Shown piece after piece: positions 34,691 to 47,776 of a stretch of DNA of 64,000 bases. Made by a program: the position numbers and the translations under genes. How positions within the stretch are numbered: position 1 is the first letter of the stretch; every line of letters starts with the position of its first letter. Origin of the DNA: Leptobrachium leishanense (taxonomy: Eukaryota > Chordata > Amphibia > Anura > Megophryidae); contig CM019063.1 in the NCBI GenBank assembly GCA_009667805.1, positions 352,990,942-353,054,941 of the forward strand. Direction: 5' to 3'. The notes below the pieces were generated by a model. The model worked only from the letters and a program-made list of their open reading frames with translations, was not told the origin of the DNA and did no database searches.

Positions 34691-35764
34691 GAGAAAGAAA
34701 ATAGGGTATCTAGTGGCGCAGTAATTCAGCTAATTTCTTATACGGTGCCTCAAGGGCTAATAGTATATGTTATACAGTTGGTACAAAGTGCAGTTGTGAA
34801 TCACAGTGATCTGTGTGTTAAACACAATTAAAGTGCAATTGCGAATCACGGTGATCTGTGTATAAAACACAATTAAGGTGCAATTGTAACAATTGAAACA
34901 AAGTGCAGATGCAACAGAAAAATAAAGTGCAAGTGCAACACTGATGACAATACAATGAGGATCTGGCTATAATGCCCAGTTTAGTTCTTATAAGAGTTTT
35001 CAATCGATATTCGAGAAAGTCTATGATGTTGATATTCCGGTTCCTAAGTGGAGGGGTGATGCATCAAAAGTGCTCGGGATTAATGTCAATATTACCCCTT
35101 CCACAAATGTAGCAGACTTGCTCAGTTCTTCTAGTAGTCTTGATAAAGCTCCACCGCAGAATATGCGAATAGGGGAATAAAGGGAAAATAATAGTGCAGA
35201 GATCTTTCTATACGTATGCGTATATGTTAGGTAAAAATGCACACTTACAAATTCCAGAGCCTAATGGGATCCAGGCTCTGGAGTGAAACGCCTTGTGCCT
35301 AAATGTAGGGTGGTCACTGCCCTTCTTTACAGTCCTTCTTTACAGAATCTTCTTACTCCACCTCAGTCGAGGGACACAGGAATAAAAAGGAGACAACGCT
35401 CTCATAGCACAATACCAGTCACGTAGTGTTATGTTAGAAAAGGGAGGGATTACACTCACCAATGCAGGAGCCTTAAGGGTCCAGGCTCAACTGTCGTGCA
35501 CGTGGAGTTCCTTATCGGTGAACTCCTAAACCTCTTTAGCTGCTCACTCTGCACCGGATTGTAGTTTCGTTCGGTGTTTTCAGGTTTGCTTGGCCAAGTC
35601 CACTAGCTGGTGGGTTGTGCTCAAAAACAGCTAAGAGACTCTTGGGGATGAATCAAGGAGTTTATTGTGCAATAAACATTAACATTAATAGTTAAAGTGC
35701 ATAAAGGGGTACATAAAATAGAAAAATTATATAAATTATAAATCAGGGGAGGGGGGGTGGCGAG
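34691..35764. other. Unassigned, probably repeat-derived
   Basis: It includes two to three copies of a ~60-bp repeat with GTGCAATTGCGAATCACGGT (34790-34890) and two similar blocks around CCAGGCTCTGGAGTG and GTCCAGGCTCAACTG. No coding sequence or element ends are recognised. Confidence 0.4.
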
Positions 35765-35932
35765 ATATCCATGAGTGAGCCTGGGGGCAAATATATCCAT
35801 ATGTGAGCCTGGGGCAAATATATCCATGTGTGAGCCTGGGGCAAATATATCCATGTGTGAGCCTGGGGGAAAATATATCCATGAGTGAGCCTGGGGGAAA
35901 ATATATCCATGAGTGAGCCTGGGGCAAATATT
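35765..35932. repeat. Minisatellite, GAGCCTGGGGCAAATATATCC type
   Basis: About six units of ~25 bp identical in type to those at 34215-34690. Confidence 0.9.
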
Positions 35933-36655
35933 TTTTTTGCTTGTATGACCCTGATGTTTATTAAATTCTTTGCCACCCGTGCCTTGCCCAGCTATCGTGG
36001 TTTATTCGCCCAGCGCAACCCTGATACAGCTGCCACCGGCCTAGACCTAGCACAGCTGACATGCCTTACACCCTGCACCACTCAGCCCCTATACATACCA
36101 TCAGAATGCTTTTTGGTCAGGCGGGCCATGAGAACATGGTGCCACTGTGGGGTGAGTTCTAAAGGGGAGCGCCACCGAAATTACCCCTCAATCAGCCGCT
36201 AAACTCAGGCCGGGCTTCCCAGCTGCAGAGAAAATCCTGTGCCGGAATCAGAGTCCGCACTCCAGGAAGGTGGAATTTCCCGGGCAGGGACACCAAGAGC
36301 TGGGCTCGAGCTAGGGGCAGTGGCAGCCCATGTTAAGTATATGAAAAGGGCTATGGCTGGAGGCATTGTTAAAAGTGGCGCCGGGATGTCTAAGGGCGGG
36401 CATGGGAGAGAACAATGGGACTGTACCATATAAATGTACCGTGTCTGTACAAAAATAAACCAACCTGCTTAACCTGTACTATGCCTCAACGAGTATTTGG
36501 GAAGAGGGACTATCTGCTTGGTATTTCCTACAGCTGACTCGCTAGCTTCCAGCAAGGGACCTGATGCCGGCTCGCTACCGCATCTCACTGCAGAGCAACC
36601 CCGGCACCTACGGCGGATCTACTCCCTCCGAGTAGCAGCGTCTGTCATAGTTAGC
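35933..36655. other. Unassigned sequence
   Basis: Moderately GC-rich, with short open frames on both strands and no recognised domain. A possible AATAAA lies near 36455 (TACAAAAATAAACC). Confidence 0.35.
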
Positions 36656-38673
36656 ACCAAGTATGTAATTTGGCCCTTAGAATATTCAAAAAATTACACG
36701 GTTGGAGCGTGGGTTGCCAGGTTTGATGCCAATTTGCTTAATCAATAATGTTTGGCTCAGGCTAGATTATGTTTTTTCTGATAGAGATTGAGAACAGTCT
36801 AATTAATTGAAAACTAGCCAGTTTGGGGTGAGCCATGATAATTTTCATAGAGAGAATGAGCAGCTACTTATTCAAATTTTCCCATTTAAACTTTTAAAGC
36901 CGGGGGGTGCCAGTTTTGATGCCAGTTTGCTAATCAATAATGTTTGGCTCGGGCTAGATTATGTTTTTTCTGAAAGAGAACAGTCTAATTAATAGAAAAC
37001 TAGTCAGTTTGGGGTGAGCCAAGATTATTTTCATAGGGAAAATCACCAGTTACTTATTCAAATTTTCCCATTGAAACTAATGGAGCAGGGGTGCTAGGTT
37101 TGATGCCAGTTTGCTTATTCAATAATGTTTGGCTCGGGTTAGATTATGTTTTTTCTGATAGAGACCAGTCTATTTAATAGAAAAATAATCAGTTTGGGAT
37201 GAGCCAAGATTGTCTTCATAGAGAAAATCGCCAGTTACTTATTCATTTTTTTCTCATTGCAATTAATGGAGGGGGTGCCAGGTTTGATGCCAGTTTGCTT
37301 AATCAATAATGTTTGGCTCAGGCTAGATTATGTTTTTTCTGATAGAGAACAGTCTAATTAATAGAAAACTAGTCAGTTTGGGGAGAGCCAAGTTGATTTT
37401 CATAGAGAAAATCACCAGTTACTTATTCATATTTTCTCATTGCAATTAATGGAGCGGGGCTTGCTAGGTTTGATGCCAGTTTGCTTAATCAATGTTTGGC
37501 TCAGGCTAGATTATGTTTTTTCTGATAGAGAACAGTCTAATTAATAGAAAACTAGTCAGTTCGGGATGAGCCCAGATTATTTTCATAGAGAAAATGACCA
37601 GATACTTATTCATTTTTATTTTTTCTCATTGCAATTAATGGAGCGGGGAGGGGGGGAGGTGCCAGGTTTGATGCCAGTTTGCTTAATCAATAATGTTTGG
37701 TTCAGGCTAGATTAGGTTTTTTCTATAGAGAACAGTCTAATTAATAGAAAAATAGTCAGTTTGGGGTGAGCCAAGATGATTTTTGTAGAGAATATCACCA
37801 GTTACTTATTCATTTTTTCTCATTGCAATTAATGGAGCGGGGTTTGCTAGGTTTGATGCCAGTTTGCTTAATCAATGTTTGGTTCAGGCTAGATTATGTT
37901 TTTTCTGATAGAGAACAGTCTAATTAATAGAAAACTAGTCAGTTTGGGGTGAGCCAAGATTATTTTCATAGAGAAAATCACCAGTTACTTCATTATTTTT
38001 TATCATTGCAATTAACGGAGCGGGGGGGGGGGTGCCAGGTTTGATGCCAGTTTGCTTAATCAATGTTTGGCTCAGGCTAGATTATGTTTTTTCTGATAGA
38101 GAACAGTCTAATTAATAGAAAACTAGTCAGTTTGGGATGAGCCAAGATTATTTTCATAGAGAAAATGACCAGTTACTTATTCATTTTTACTCATTGCAAT
38201 TAATGGAGCGGGGAGGGGGTGGGGTGCCAGGTTTGATGCCAGTTTGCTTAATCAATAATGATTGGTTCAGGCTAGATTATGTTTTTTTCTATAGAGAACA
38301 GTCTAATTAATAGAAAACTAGTCAGTTTGGGGTGAGCCAAGATTATTTTTGTAGAGAATATCACCAGTTACTAATTCATTTTTTCTCATTGCAATTAATG
38401 GAGCTGGGGGTGCCAGGTTTGATGCCAGTTTGCTTAATCAATAATGATCGACTCGGGCTAGATTATGTTTTTTCTGATAGAGACCAGTCTATTTAATAGA
38501 AAACTAGTCAGTTTGGGGAGAGCCAAGATTATCTTCATAGAGAAAATCGCCAGTTACTTATTCATTTTTTTCTCATTGCAATTAATGGAGGGGGGGGGGG
38601 TGCCAGGTTTGATGCCAGTTTGCTTAATCAGTAATGTTTGGTTCAGGCTAGATTAAGTTTTTTCTATAGAGAA

Positions 38674-40061
38674 TAGGGTTGCACCGATACGGGGCCAATA
38701 CTGGGTACTGCAGGAGTACTTGGTACTCGTGCAGTACCCCCCGATATTTTTTCCGATACCGGAAGCCGGCATTGAGCCGGCTTGCCGGCATCCGAGGGGC
38801 TGCGGCGGCTGTCCGAATGCTCTATCGGCATTCGGACAGCCGCCCATGGAGCTGCTCACGACGATACTTACCTTCCTGGGCGCTGCCGGGAATGTCTCCG
38901 CGCGTGCGCTCGTTGGAAGGACCCCAGCCGCGACCACGTGGGACCATGTGATCACGGCTGGGGTCCTTCCAACGAGCGCGTGCGCGGAAACTTTCCCGGC
39001 GGCGCCCAGGAAGGTAAGTATGAACACAGTGAGCAGCTGCAGGGCCTGTCCGAATGCAGATAGAGCATTCAGACAGGCCCTGCAGCTGCTCTCCGTGATG
39101 ACACTTACCTTGCTGGGCGACGCCGGGAAAGTTTCCCCGCGTGCGCTCGTTGGAAGGACCCCAGCCGTGATCACATGGTCCCACGTGATCGCGGCTGGGG
39201 TCCTTCCAACGAGTGCACGCGCGGAGACATTCCCGGTGGCGCCCAGAAAGGTAAGTATCGTCGCGGGGGGGGGAGTCCTGTCCATGAGCTGGGGGGGCAT
39301 ACCCATGTGAGCTGTGGGGGCATATCTATGAGCTGGGGGGCATACCCATGAGCTGGGGGCATACCCATGAGCTGGGGGGCATACCCATGAGCTGGGGGGC
39401 ATATCTATGAGCTGGGGGGCATACCCATGTGTGAGCTGGGGGCAAATCCATAAACTGGGGGGCAAATCCATGTGTGAGCTGGGGCAAATCCATGAGCTGG
39501 GGCAAATCCATGTGTGAGCTGGGCATATCCATGTGTGAGCTGGGGCAAATCCATGTGTGAGCTGGGGCAATATCCATGAGCAGCTGGGGCATATCCATGT
39601 GTGAGCTGGGGCATATCCATGTGTGAGCTGGGGCATATCCATGTGTGAGCTGGGGCAATATCCATGAGCTGCTGGGGCATATCCATGTGTGAGCTGGGGC
39701 ATATCCATGTGTGAGCTGGAGCATATCCATGTGTGAGCTGGGGCATATCCATGTGTGAGCTGGGGCAAATCCATGTGTGAGCTGGGGCAAATCCATGTGT
39801 GAGCTGGGGCAAATCCATGAGCTGGGGCATATCCATGTGTGAGCTGGGGCAAATCCATGAGCTGGGACAGTATGAAATTATATATATATATATTCGGGGG
39901 GGATATACATGTGAGCTGGGGGCATTTTTATATGGTCTGTTCTTATTGGAAAGCGTCACATGACATTAAAGAAAAGTATCGGTACTCGGTATCGGTGAGT
40001 ACTTTTAAAAAGTATCGGTACTCGTACTCGGTCTTAAAAAAGTGGTATCGGTGCATCCCTA
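38674..40061. mobile_element. hAT MITE with palindrome and minisatellite cargo
   Basis: Ends TAGGGTTGCACCGATAC / GGTATCGGTGCATCCCTA with a perfect 8-bp duplication ATAGAGAA (38666-38673, 40062-40069) in satellite sequence. The interior holds two successive long palindromes (about 38800-39060 and 39055-39255), whose arms contain GGAAGGACCCCAGCCG and CGGCTGGGGTCCTTCC around CACGTGG. The minisatellite follows. Confidence 0.95.
39283..39880. repeat. Minisatellite, GTGAGCTGGGGCATATCCAT type
   Basis: About twenty-nine units of 16-24 bp with core GAGCTGGGGCAAATCCATG or GAGCTGGGGGGCATACCCATG. Confidence 0.93.
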
Positions 40062-41477
40062 ATAGAGAAGAGTCTAATTAATAGAAAACTAGTCAGTTTG
40101 GGATGAGCCAAGATTATTTTCATAGAGAAAATGACCAGCTACTTATTCATTTTTATTTTTTCTCATTGCAATTAATGGAGCGGGGAGGGGGGGAGGTGCC
40201 AGGTTTGATGCCAGTTTGCTTAATCAATAATGTTTGGTTCAGGTTAGATTAGGTTTTTTCTATAGAGAACAGTCTAATTAATAGAAAACTAGTCAGTTTG
40301 GGGTGAGCCAAGATGATTTTTGTAGAGAATATCACCAGTTACTTATTCATTTTTTCTCATTGCAATTAATGGAGAGGGGTTTGCTAGGTTTGATGCCAGT
40401 TTGCTTAATCAATGTTTGGCTCAGGCTAGACTATGTTTTTACTGATAGAGAACAGTCTAATTAATAGAAAACTAGTCAGTTTGGGGTGAGCCAAGAATAT
40501 TTTCATAGAGAAAATCACCAGTTACTCATTCATATTGTCTCATTGCAATTAATGGAGCGGGGGGGGGGGGTGCCAGGTTTGATGCCAGTTTGCTTAATCA
40601 ATAATGAATGACTCGGGCTAGATTATGTTTTTTCTGATAGAGAACAGTCTAATTAATAGAAAACTAGTCAGTTTGGGGTGAGCCAAGATTATTTTCATAG
40701 AGAAAATCACCAGTTACTTCATTATTTTTTATCATTGCAATTAATGGAGCGGGGGGGGGGGGTGCCAGGTTTGATGCCAGTTTGTGTTAATCAATAATAT
40801 TTGGCTCGGGCTAGATTATGTTTTTTCTGATAGAGAACAGTCTAATTAATAGAAAACTAGTCAGTTTGGGGGAGCCAAGATGATTTTTGGAGAGAAAATC
40901 ACCAGTTACCCATTCATATTTTCTCATTGCAATCAATGGCGCGGGGGGGGGGGGTGCCAGGTTTGATGCCGGTTGCTTAATCAATAACGTTTGGCTCAGG
41001 CTAGATTATGTTTTTTCTGATAGAGAACAGTCTAATTAATAGAAAACTAGTCAGTTTGGGGGAGCCAAGATGATTTTTGGAGAGAAAAATCACCAGTTAC
41101 TCATTCATATTTTCTCATTGCAATCAATGGCGCGGGGGGGGGGGGTGCCAGGTTTGATGCCGGTTGCTTAATCAATAACGTTTGGCTCAGGCTAGATTGT
41201 GTTTTTTCTGATAGAGAACAGTCTAATTAATAGAAAACTAGTCAGTTTGGGGTGAGCCAAGATGATTTTCATAGAGAAAATCACCAGTTACTTATTCATT
41301 TTTTCTCATTGCAATTAATAGAGCGGGGGGTTTCCAGGTTTGATGCCAGTTTGCTTAATCAATAATGATTGACTCGGGCTAGATTATGTTTCTCCTGATA
41401 GAGACCAGTCTATTTAATAGAAAACTAGTCTGTTTGGGGTGAGCCAAGATTATCTTCATAGAGAAAATCGCCAGTTA

Positions 41478-42304
41478 CCGTATATACTCGGGTATAAGCC
41501 AGGTTTTTGGACTCCGATTTTGAGTCAAAAAAACGCGATTCGGCTTATACCCTGAGTCTGTCCATGTTGAAGGGGATGCGGCTGCGTGCAGGCGCAGCCG
41601 GTCACGTGGTCCGGCTAATCAGGTGGTACTGAGTCTCTGTACCACCTGACTGGCCGGACCGCGTGACCTGGGCACGCCTGGGCACGCACGCAGCCGCATC
41701 CCCTTCAACACGGACAGAATCAGTGTTCAGGACCGGGCAGGCACTCCCGCTGCCTGGCATCTGGGCCCCCCTCAACCCCTGCTGGATCCGGAGCAGGGGC
41801 AAGTATCCATGTGAGAGCTGGCTGCTGCTGGGGCAATATCCAGGTGAGAGCTGGGGCATATCCATGAGCTGGGGCAAATCCATGAGCTGGGGGCAAATCC
41901 ATGAGCTGGGGGCAAATCCATGAGCTGGGGGCAAATCCATGAGCTGGGGCATATCCATGAGTTGGGGCAAATCCATGAGCTGGGGCATATCCATGAGCTG
42001 GGGCAAATCCATGAGCTGGGGCATATCCATGAGTTGGGGCAAATCCATGAGCTGGGGCATATCCATGAGCTGGGGCAAATCCATGAGCTGGGGCATATCC
42101 ATGAGCTGGGGCATATCCATGAGCTGGGGCAAATCCACGTGTGAGCTGGGGCAATATCCATGTGTGAGCTGGGGCAATATCCATGTGTGAGCTGGGGCAA
42201 TATCCCACTTAGGCTTATACGCGAGTCAATACGTCACAGGTTTTTTGGGAAAAAGTAGGGGGGTCGGTTTATACACGGGTCGGTTTATACCCGAGTATAT
42301 ACGG
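41478..42304. mobile_element. TA-target MITE, CCGTATATACTCGGGTATA ends
   Basis: Ends CCGTATATACTCGGGTATAA / TTATACCCGAGTATATACGG flanked by TA (41476-41477, 42305-42306) within satellite sequence. The interior holds a ~150-bp palindrome (41561-41714) with arms GAAGGGGATGCGGCTGCGTG and its complement and internal TCACGTGG, then a minisatellite of the shared family. Confidence 0.92.
41800..42210. repeat. Minisatellite, ATGAGCTGGGGCAAATCC type
   Basis: About twenty units of ~18-19 bp alternating GCATATCCATGAGCTGGG and GCAAATCCATGAGCTGGG, ending in longer CATGTGTGAGCTGGGGCA units. The long open frames here on both strands are repeat artefacts. Confidence 0.93.
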
Positions 42305-43555
42305 TACTTATTCATTTTTTTATCATTGCAAATAATGGAGCGGGGGGGGGGGTGCCAGGTTTGATGTCGGTTTGCTTAATCAATAATGTTTGGCTCAGGC
42401 TAGATTATGTTTTTTGATAGTGAACAATCTAATTAATAGAAAACTAGTCAGTTTGGGGTGAGCCAAGATTATTTTCATAGAGAAAATCACCAGTTACTCA
42501 TTCATATTTTCTCATTGCAATTAATGGAGCGGGGGGTGCCAGGTTTGATGCCAGTTTGCTTAATCAATAATGATTGGTTCAGGCTAGATTATGTTTTTTT
42601 CTATAGAGAACAGTCTAATTAATAGAAAACTAGTCAGTTTGGGGTGAGCCAAGATGATTTTTGTAGAGAATATCACCAGTTACTAATTCATTTTTTCTCA
42701 TTGCAATTAATGGAGCGGGGTTTGCTCTTTTTGATGCCAGTTTGCTTAACCCCTTAAAGCCGCAGGACGTACATTTACGTCCTGCATTAGGCGGGCTTTG
42801 ACGCCGCAGGACGTAAATGTACGTCCTCGGCGTTTACAGCCCCCCTCGCTTAATACTTACCTCCTCCGGTCGCTCCCACGCTGCTCTGACTCCCGCGGAG
42901 TCAGATCAGTGTGATCCCTCCTCCGGCACTGTGACGTCATCACGCCGGTGGCGCGATGACGTCAGTTTCAGGCGTCCCCCCCGCCGGAGCAGGGGAAGCG
43001 CCTGGAGGGGAGGGATCCTTCGGATCCCTCTATCTCCCGATCGCCTGGTCCCCGGCGGCTGTGGCCAGCATCGCTGGAAGGGTCACAGCCTGACCTTTCC
43101 AGCGATGTATGGGGGTTAACCCCTTAGTTGCCAGGTCGCAACCGGGCACTAATTTGTGCCCGATCGCGGCCTATTTCCGGTGGGGGCCACCATCTTGGAT
43201 GGCAGCGCCCACCTCTGGGTCACCCCCCGGTCAACTGACTCATCGCGCCATGCGCGATGATGTCAGTTAACCGGGAACCCCCTAGCTGCAAAGGGATTTC
43301 CTATGGAAATCCCTTGCAGGAGATAGGGGGGTTCTTTGAACCCCTTTATATCCTGATCGGTGGCAGCTAGGGGGTCATGGCTGATATTGCTGGAAAGGCC
43401 AGAGCATGGCCTTTCCAATGATATCAAACATGACCATGGTAAAAGTAAAATAAAAGTGTAAAAAAAGTAAAAATAAAAATAATAAAAAAAATAATAAATT
43501 AAATAATAAAAAAATAATAAATATAATAATAAAAAAAATAAATTGTTTTTTTTAA

Positions 43556-44784
43556 CCCCTTAGTGACCGGGCGGTTTTACACAAATCCGTCCTTTAGTGA
43601 CCGCTGCTGTTTTTACGTTTCTGCGCTGCTCGTGTTTAGATCAAATTTTCCTCTTACTCGTTTATTCAACCCACACATATTATACACCCTTTTTCCCGCC
43701 ATTAAATGGACTTTCTAGAAATACCATTATTTCCATCATATCCAATAATTTAATATAAAAAAAATATGATGAAAAAAATGGTAAAAACACACTTTTTCGT
43801 AATTTAATCCCCTAAAGCTATAACCACCAATAAAGACCCCGGCTAAATAGTTTCCAAATTTTATCCCGAGACTAGAAATACCCAATTTTTACATGTTTTT
43901 ACCTTTTAACCATTTCACTGCTGAGCCAGTTCACCTATATGCGCTGCGCTCATTCTGACCATTTTGTGCTAATTATTTTTAGATGACAGCCTAGGTCCTA
44001 TTTAATTAAACTCCCCCCAGACAAAAAAAACTTTAAAAAAAAAAACATTTTTTTATTTTATTTAATTTTTTTATTATTTTTTTTTTATTAATTTTTTTTT
44101 TTACATTTTTTTTTAAAACCAAACCTGGTCATGTTTGGTATCATTTGAAAGGCCATAATCAGGCCTTTCAAATGATGGCAAATATGACCATCTAGCTGCC
44201 ATGGATCGGGAGATAAAGGGATCCTTAGGATCCCCTTATCTCTACATGGCAGCTAGAGGGTTAACTGGCCCACTGACATCCTCACACATATGGTGAGGTT
44301 GTCAGTGGGTGGGGGGGGACCTGGAGGCTTGGCTGACATCCAAGATGTCAGCCCCCCTCCAGGTTTGAATCGCGTTTTGGCGCCAATTGGCGCCGCAACG
44401 TGATCCGGCGGCGAAATGGTTAATGCCATACACCGCTGGAAAGGGGAGGCTCTCCCCTCTCCAGGGGTGCAAACGGCATCTCCCTAGCTTCAATGGTTGG
44501 GGAGATAGAGGGCTCCGAAGGAGCCCCCCCCTCCCCTCCATTGAAACACATGGGGGCACCTTCTGATGACATCACCACGCAGCGTGGCGACGTCATCAGC
44601 CTCGCCTGCCCATGTAAATCACATGGGCAGGCTTCCTCCCTGTCAGATCGGCGTGGGATCCGAGGAGGGAGGTGAGTATCGGGCGGGAGGGGGATTTGCC
44701 GCCGCTGACGTACCCTGTACGTCATCGGGTCTAAGGGAGACCCGAACACAGGACGTACAGGGTACGTCAGCGGTCGGGAAGGGG
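43556..44784. mobile_element. TTAA-target MITE, second nesting level
   Basis: CCCCTTAGTGACCGGGCGG to CGGTCGGGAAGGGG, with TTAA at 43552-43555 and 44785-44788. The related uninterrupted sequence TTTTTGTTAATGCAGC is seen at about 52650. A reversed relative is at 59600-60585. Confidence 0.88.
43910..44419. mobile_element. TTAA-target MITE, third nesting level
   Basis: CCATTTCACTGCTGAGCC to GGCGGCGAAATGG, with TTAA at 43906-43909 and 44420-44423. At 510 bp it is close in size and ends to the element at 16018-16514. It contains the ATCATTTGAAAGGCC/GGCCTTTCAAATGAT hairpin and GACATCCAAGATGTC. Confidence 0.87.
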
Positions 44785-45734
44785 TTAATGCAGCACTATT
44801 GTTCACATTTTAATTATAATGTGAACAATGATGCTTCACTAATGATTTTTTTTTTTGGGGGGTTTAGCTAAAATCACGCAATTTCTCCCCAAAAAAAAAT
44901 GGGTTCCCCGTTCTAATTTTTTTAACAAATCTACCCAATAGAATATGACCGCAGAGCCTCGGATAATAAAATTTAAAAAAAAAACCACTTTACACACTGT
45001 GGAAGATTGAAATTTTATTGAAAATTCACATTTTTTTACATTTTTTGTTATAGCATTTTGGCAGGGCATGACATATAAATATAATAATGATATATTATTA
45101 ATCTGCCGAGTCTGACGGAAAGAAAGATATATAATTTGTCTGGGTGGTATAAGAATACGTGACTTAAAAATGGTCAAAATGAGCTCAGCAAACTTCTACT
45201 TCCGAAACAGCGCCGAAGTTGTAAAATTACTCCAGTCCTTAAGGGGTTAATCAATGTTTGGCTCAGGCTAGATTATGTTTTTTCTGATAGAGAACAGTCT
45301 AATTAACAGAAAACTAGTCAGTTTGGGATGAGCCAAGATTATTTTCATAGAGAAAATGACCAGTTACTCATTCATATTTTCTCATTGCAATTAATGGAGC
45401 GGGGGGGTGCCAGGTTTGATGCCAGTTTGCTTAATCAATAATGTTTGGCTCAGGCTAGATTTGTTTTTTCAGATAGAGAATAGTCTAATTAATAACTAGT
45501 CAGTTTGGGGTGAGCCAAGATGATTTTCATAGAGAGAATGAGCAGCTACTTATTCATATTTTACCGTTGAAACAAGTGGAGTGGGGGCGGGGGGGGGGTG
45601 CCAGTTAACTGGATAAATTTATTTCTTCATATGATTGTGTTAGAATTGTCTTACTTTTTATTGACACTATCCTTTCATGAATAAGATCCTGGGCGAATAA
45701 GCAGTTAATTTCAGTTACTGAATAAGAAGCTGCC

Positions 45735-46750
45735 TGAATAAGAAGCTATCTTCAGTGTGCGAATAAGAAGCTATCTTCAGTGTGTGAATAAGAAGCTATC
45801 TTCAGTGTGCGAATAAGAAGCTATCTTCAGTGTGAGAATAAGAAGCTATCTTCAGTGTGAGAATAAGAAGCTATCTTCAGTGTGAGAATAAGAAGCTATC
45901 TTCAGTGTGAGAATAAGAAGCTATCTTCAGTGTGAGAATAAGAAGCTATCTTCAGTGTGCGAATAAGAAGCTATCTTCAGTGTGCGAATAAGAAGCTATC
46001 TTCAGTGTGAGAATAAGAAGCTATCTTCAGTGTGAGAATAAGAAGCTATCTTCAGTGTGAGAATAAGAAGCTATCTTCAGTGTGAGAATAAGAAGCTATC
46101 TTCAGTGTGCGAATAAGAAGCTATCTTCAGTGTGCGAATAAGAAGCTATCTTCAGTGTGCGAATAAGAAGCTATCTTCAGTGTGCGAATAAGAAGCTATC
46201 TTCAGTGTGCGAATAAGAAGCTATCTTCAGTGTGCGAATAAGAAGCTATCTTCAGTGTGCGAATAAGAAGCTATCTTCAGTGTGCGAATAAGAAGCTATC
46301 TTCAGTGTGCGAATAAGAAGCTATCTTCAGTGTGAGAATAAGAAGCTATCTTCAGTGTGCGAATAAGAAGCTATCTTCAGTGTGAGAATAAGAAGCTATC
46401 TTCAGTGTGCGAATAAGAAGCTATCTTCAGTGTGCGAATAAGAAGCTATCTTCAGTGTGAGAATAAGAAGCTATCTTCAGTGTGCGAATAAGAAGCTATC
46501 TTCAGTGTGCGAATAAGAAGCTATCTTCAGTGTGCGAATAAGAAGCTATCTTCAGTGTGCGAATAAGAAGCTATCTTCAGTGTGCGAATAAGAAGCTATC
46601 TTCAGTGTGAGAATAAGAAGCTATCTTCAGTGTGCGAATAAGAAGCTATCTTCAGTGTGCGAATAAGAAGCTATCTTCAGTGTGCGAATAAGAAGCTATC
46701 TTCAGTGTGAGAATAAGAAGCTATCTTCAGTGTGCGAATAAGAAGCTGGC
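45735..46750. repeat. 25-bp minisatellite, ~40 copies
   Basis: A strikingly homogeneous array of a 25-bp unit containing AATAAGAAGCTATCTTCAG followed by TGTGC or TGTGA. Almost all variation is at the one C/A position. The array ends in diverged units with GAAGCTGGCCGAATGAGG. Related, inverted sequence occurs at 50824-50882 in the putative OAZ1 intron. Confidence 0.95.
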
Positions 46751-47327
46751 CGAATGAGGAGCTAACTTCAGCATAATTCAGTAGTGAGGGTGTTACAGAG
46801 CACGACACTTCCGTATGCTGGCTATGTTAGCTAGGACGGCCGCTCGGCGCTAGTGATGGCCGGATCATGAACGAATCGTTTTTTTGATCCGGATCTTTTC
46901 ACTGAACTGAGTGATTCGAATCACCAAGCTGAACGATCCGTTTTTTTTTTTCCATTCAGTCAGTGAAGCTCTCCCAGCAGCTGTAATGTGATCCTAGAGT
47001 GTGTGAGTCAGCTCCGCCTCCCAGCTCTGCCTGGCAGCTGTAATGTATTACATTGTAACCATTCAGTCAGTGAGAAGGATCTGATTCTGCATCTTAAAAG
47101 CAGAACATTACACAGGCTCAATGATCCTTCAATAACTAAATAAAGGATTAACCCTCACTGCCCCAAAGATCTGGATTCCCTTTACATCTGTATCACTAAC
47201 TTCCACATAAAATAAATTAAAATAATTCAATTTTTTTTTTTAATTATAACATTAGAGAGGAGCTGCAAACCTTCTGTCTGCCTTCACCGACATCACCAAA
47301 GCAGGCAGGAGGTTTGATAATATAGTG

Positions 47328-47462
47328 CAGTGATGGCGAACCTTGACACCCAGATATTTCAGAACTACATGTCCCATGATGCTTACCCACACTGAAAGGC
47401 TGACTGAGCATCATGGGACATGTAGTTCAGAAACCTCGGGGTGCCAAGGTTCGCCATCACTG
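47328..47462. mobile_element. Small hairpin MITE, CAGTGATGGCGAACC ends
   Basis: A 135-bp near-complete inverted repeat, CAGTGATGGCGAACCTTG to CAAGGTTCGCCATCACTG. The arms include AACTACATGTCCCATGATGC and its complement. Flanks do not give a clear 8-bp duplication. Confidence 0.85.
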
Positions 47463-47776
47463 GTGTAGGGTGCAAGAGGAGGAGTTTTGATATTATCTGT
47501 ATAGTAATATAAGCCGGACAGTGCAGGGAGACCCAGGGGATAATTACAATCATTCTTCCTTGCCTTGCTTTATAAAAAGCTATTGCTAATGCTATAAGCA
47601 AAGGGACAGGTCCAATCGGTACTTCATACTAGTACTGAGTGTGAATGAATGCAGAGAGGAGGAGCTACTTTCCTTCTGCCCGCCTTCAGTGACATCAACA
47701 AAGAAGGCAGGAAGAAGCTTCAGAGAGAGAGACTGTAAGGGGGCGGAGCCAATCGGCAGCACGGGGCGTGACTTCT

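Larger units (their letters stand above)
42750..45246. mobile_element. TTAA-target MITE hosting nested MITEs
   Basis: Ends CCCCTTAAAGCCGC / CCTTAAGGGG with TTAA at 42746-42749 and 45247-45250, restoring the satellite sequence GCTTAATCAATG when removed. The left half is a hairpin string: GCAGGACGTACATTTACGTCC, GTGACGTCATCACG, a CATCGCTGGAAGG stem near 43075, and CCCTTGCAGG/GGTTCTTTGAACCCC. The right half is AT-rich. Nested elements are at 43556-44784 and 43910-44419. Confidence 0.9.
36656..45606 (+). repeat. ~190-bp satellite, right arm
   Basis: Roughly 22 units once insertions are subtracted. Each contains AATGGAGCGGGG, a G-run of variable length, TGCCAGGTTTGATGCCAGTT, TGCTTAATCAATAATG, ATTATGTTTTTTCTGATAG and GGGTGAGCCAAGATTATTTT. 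Three non-autonomous elements interrupt it (38674-40061, 41478-42304, 42750-45246), each with clean target duplications in satellite sequence. Confidence 0.93.

Noticed and set aside
38653..42208. Long open frames rich in HGYAPAH / SSWICPQL repeats
   Set aside because: Same artefact from minisatellites and palindromes in two MITEs; no start context or unique domain.
45735..46750. CRISPR-like appearance of the 25-bp array
   Set aside because: There are no spacers; units are directly contiguous, and the setting is vertebrate.
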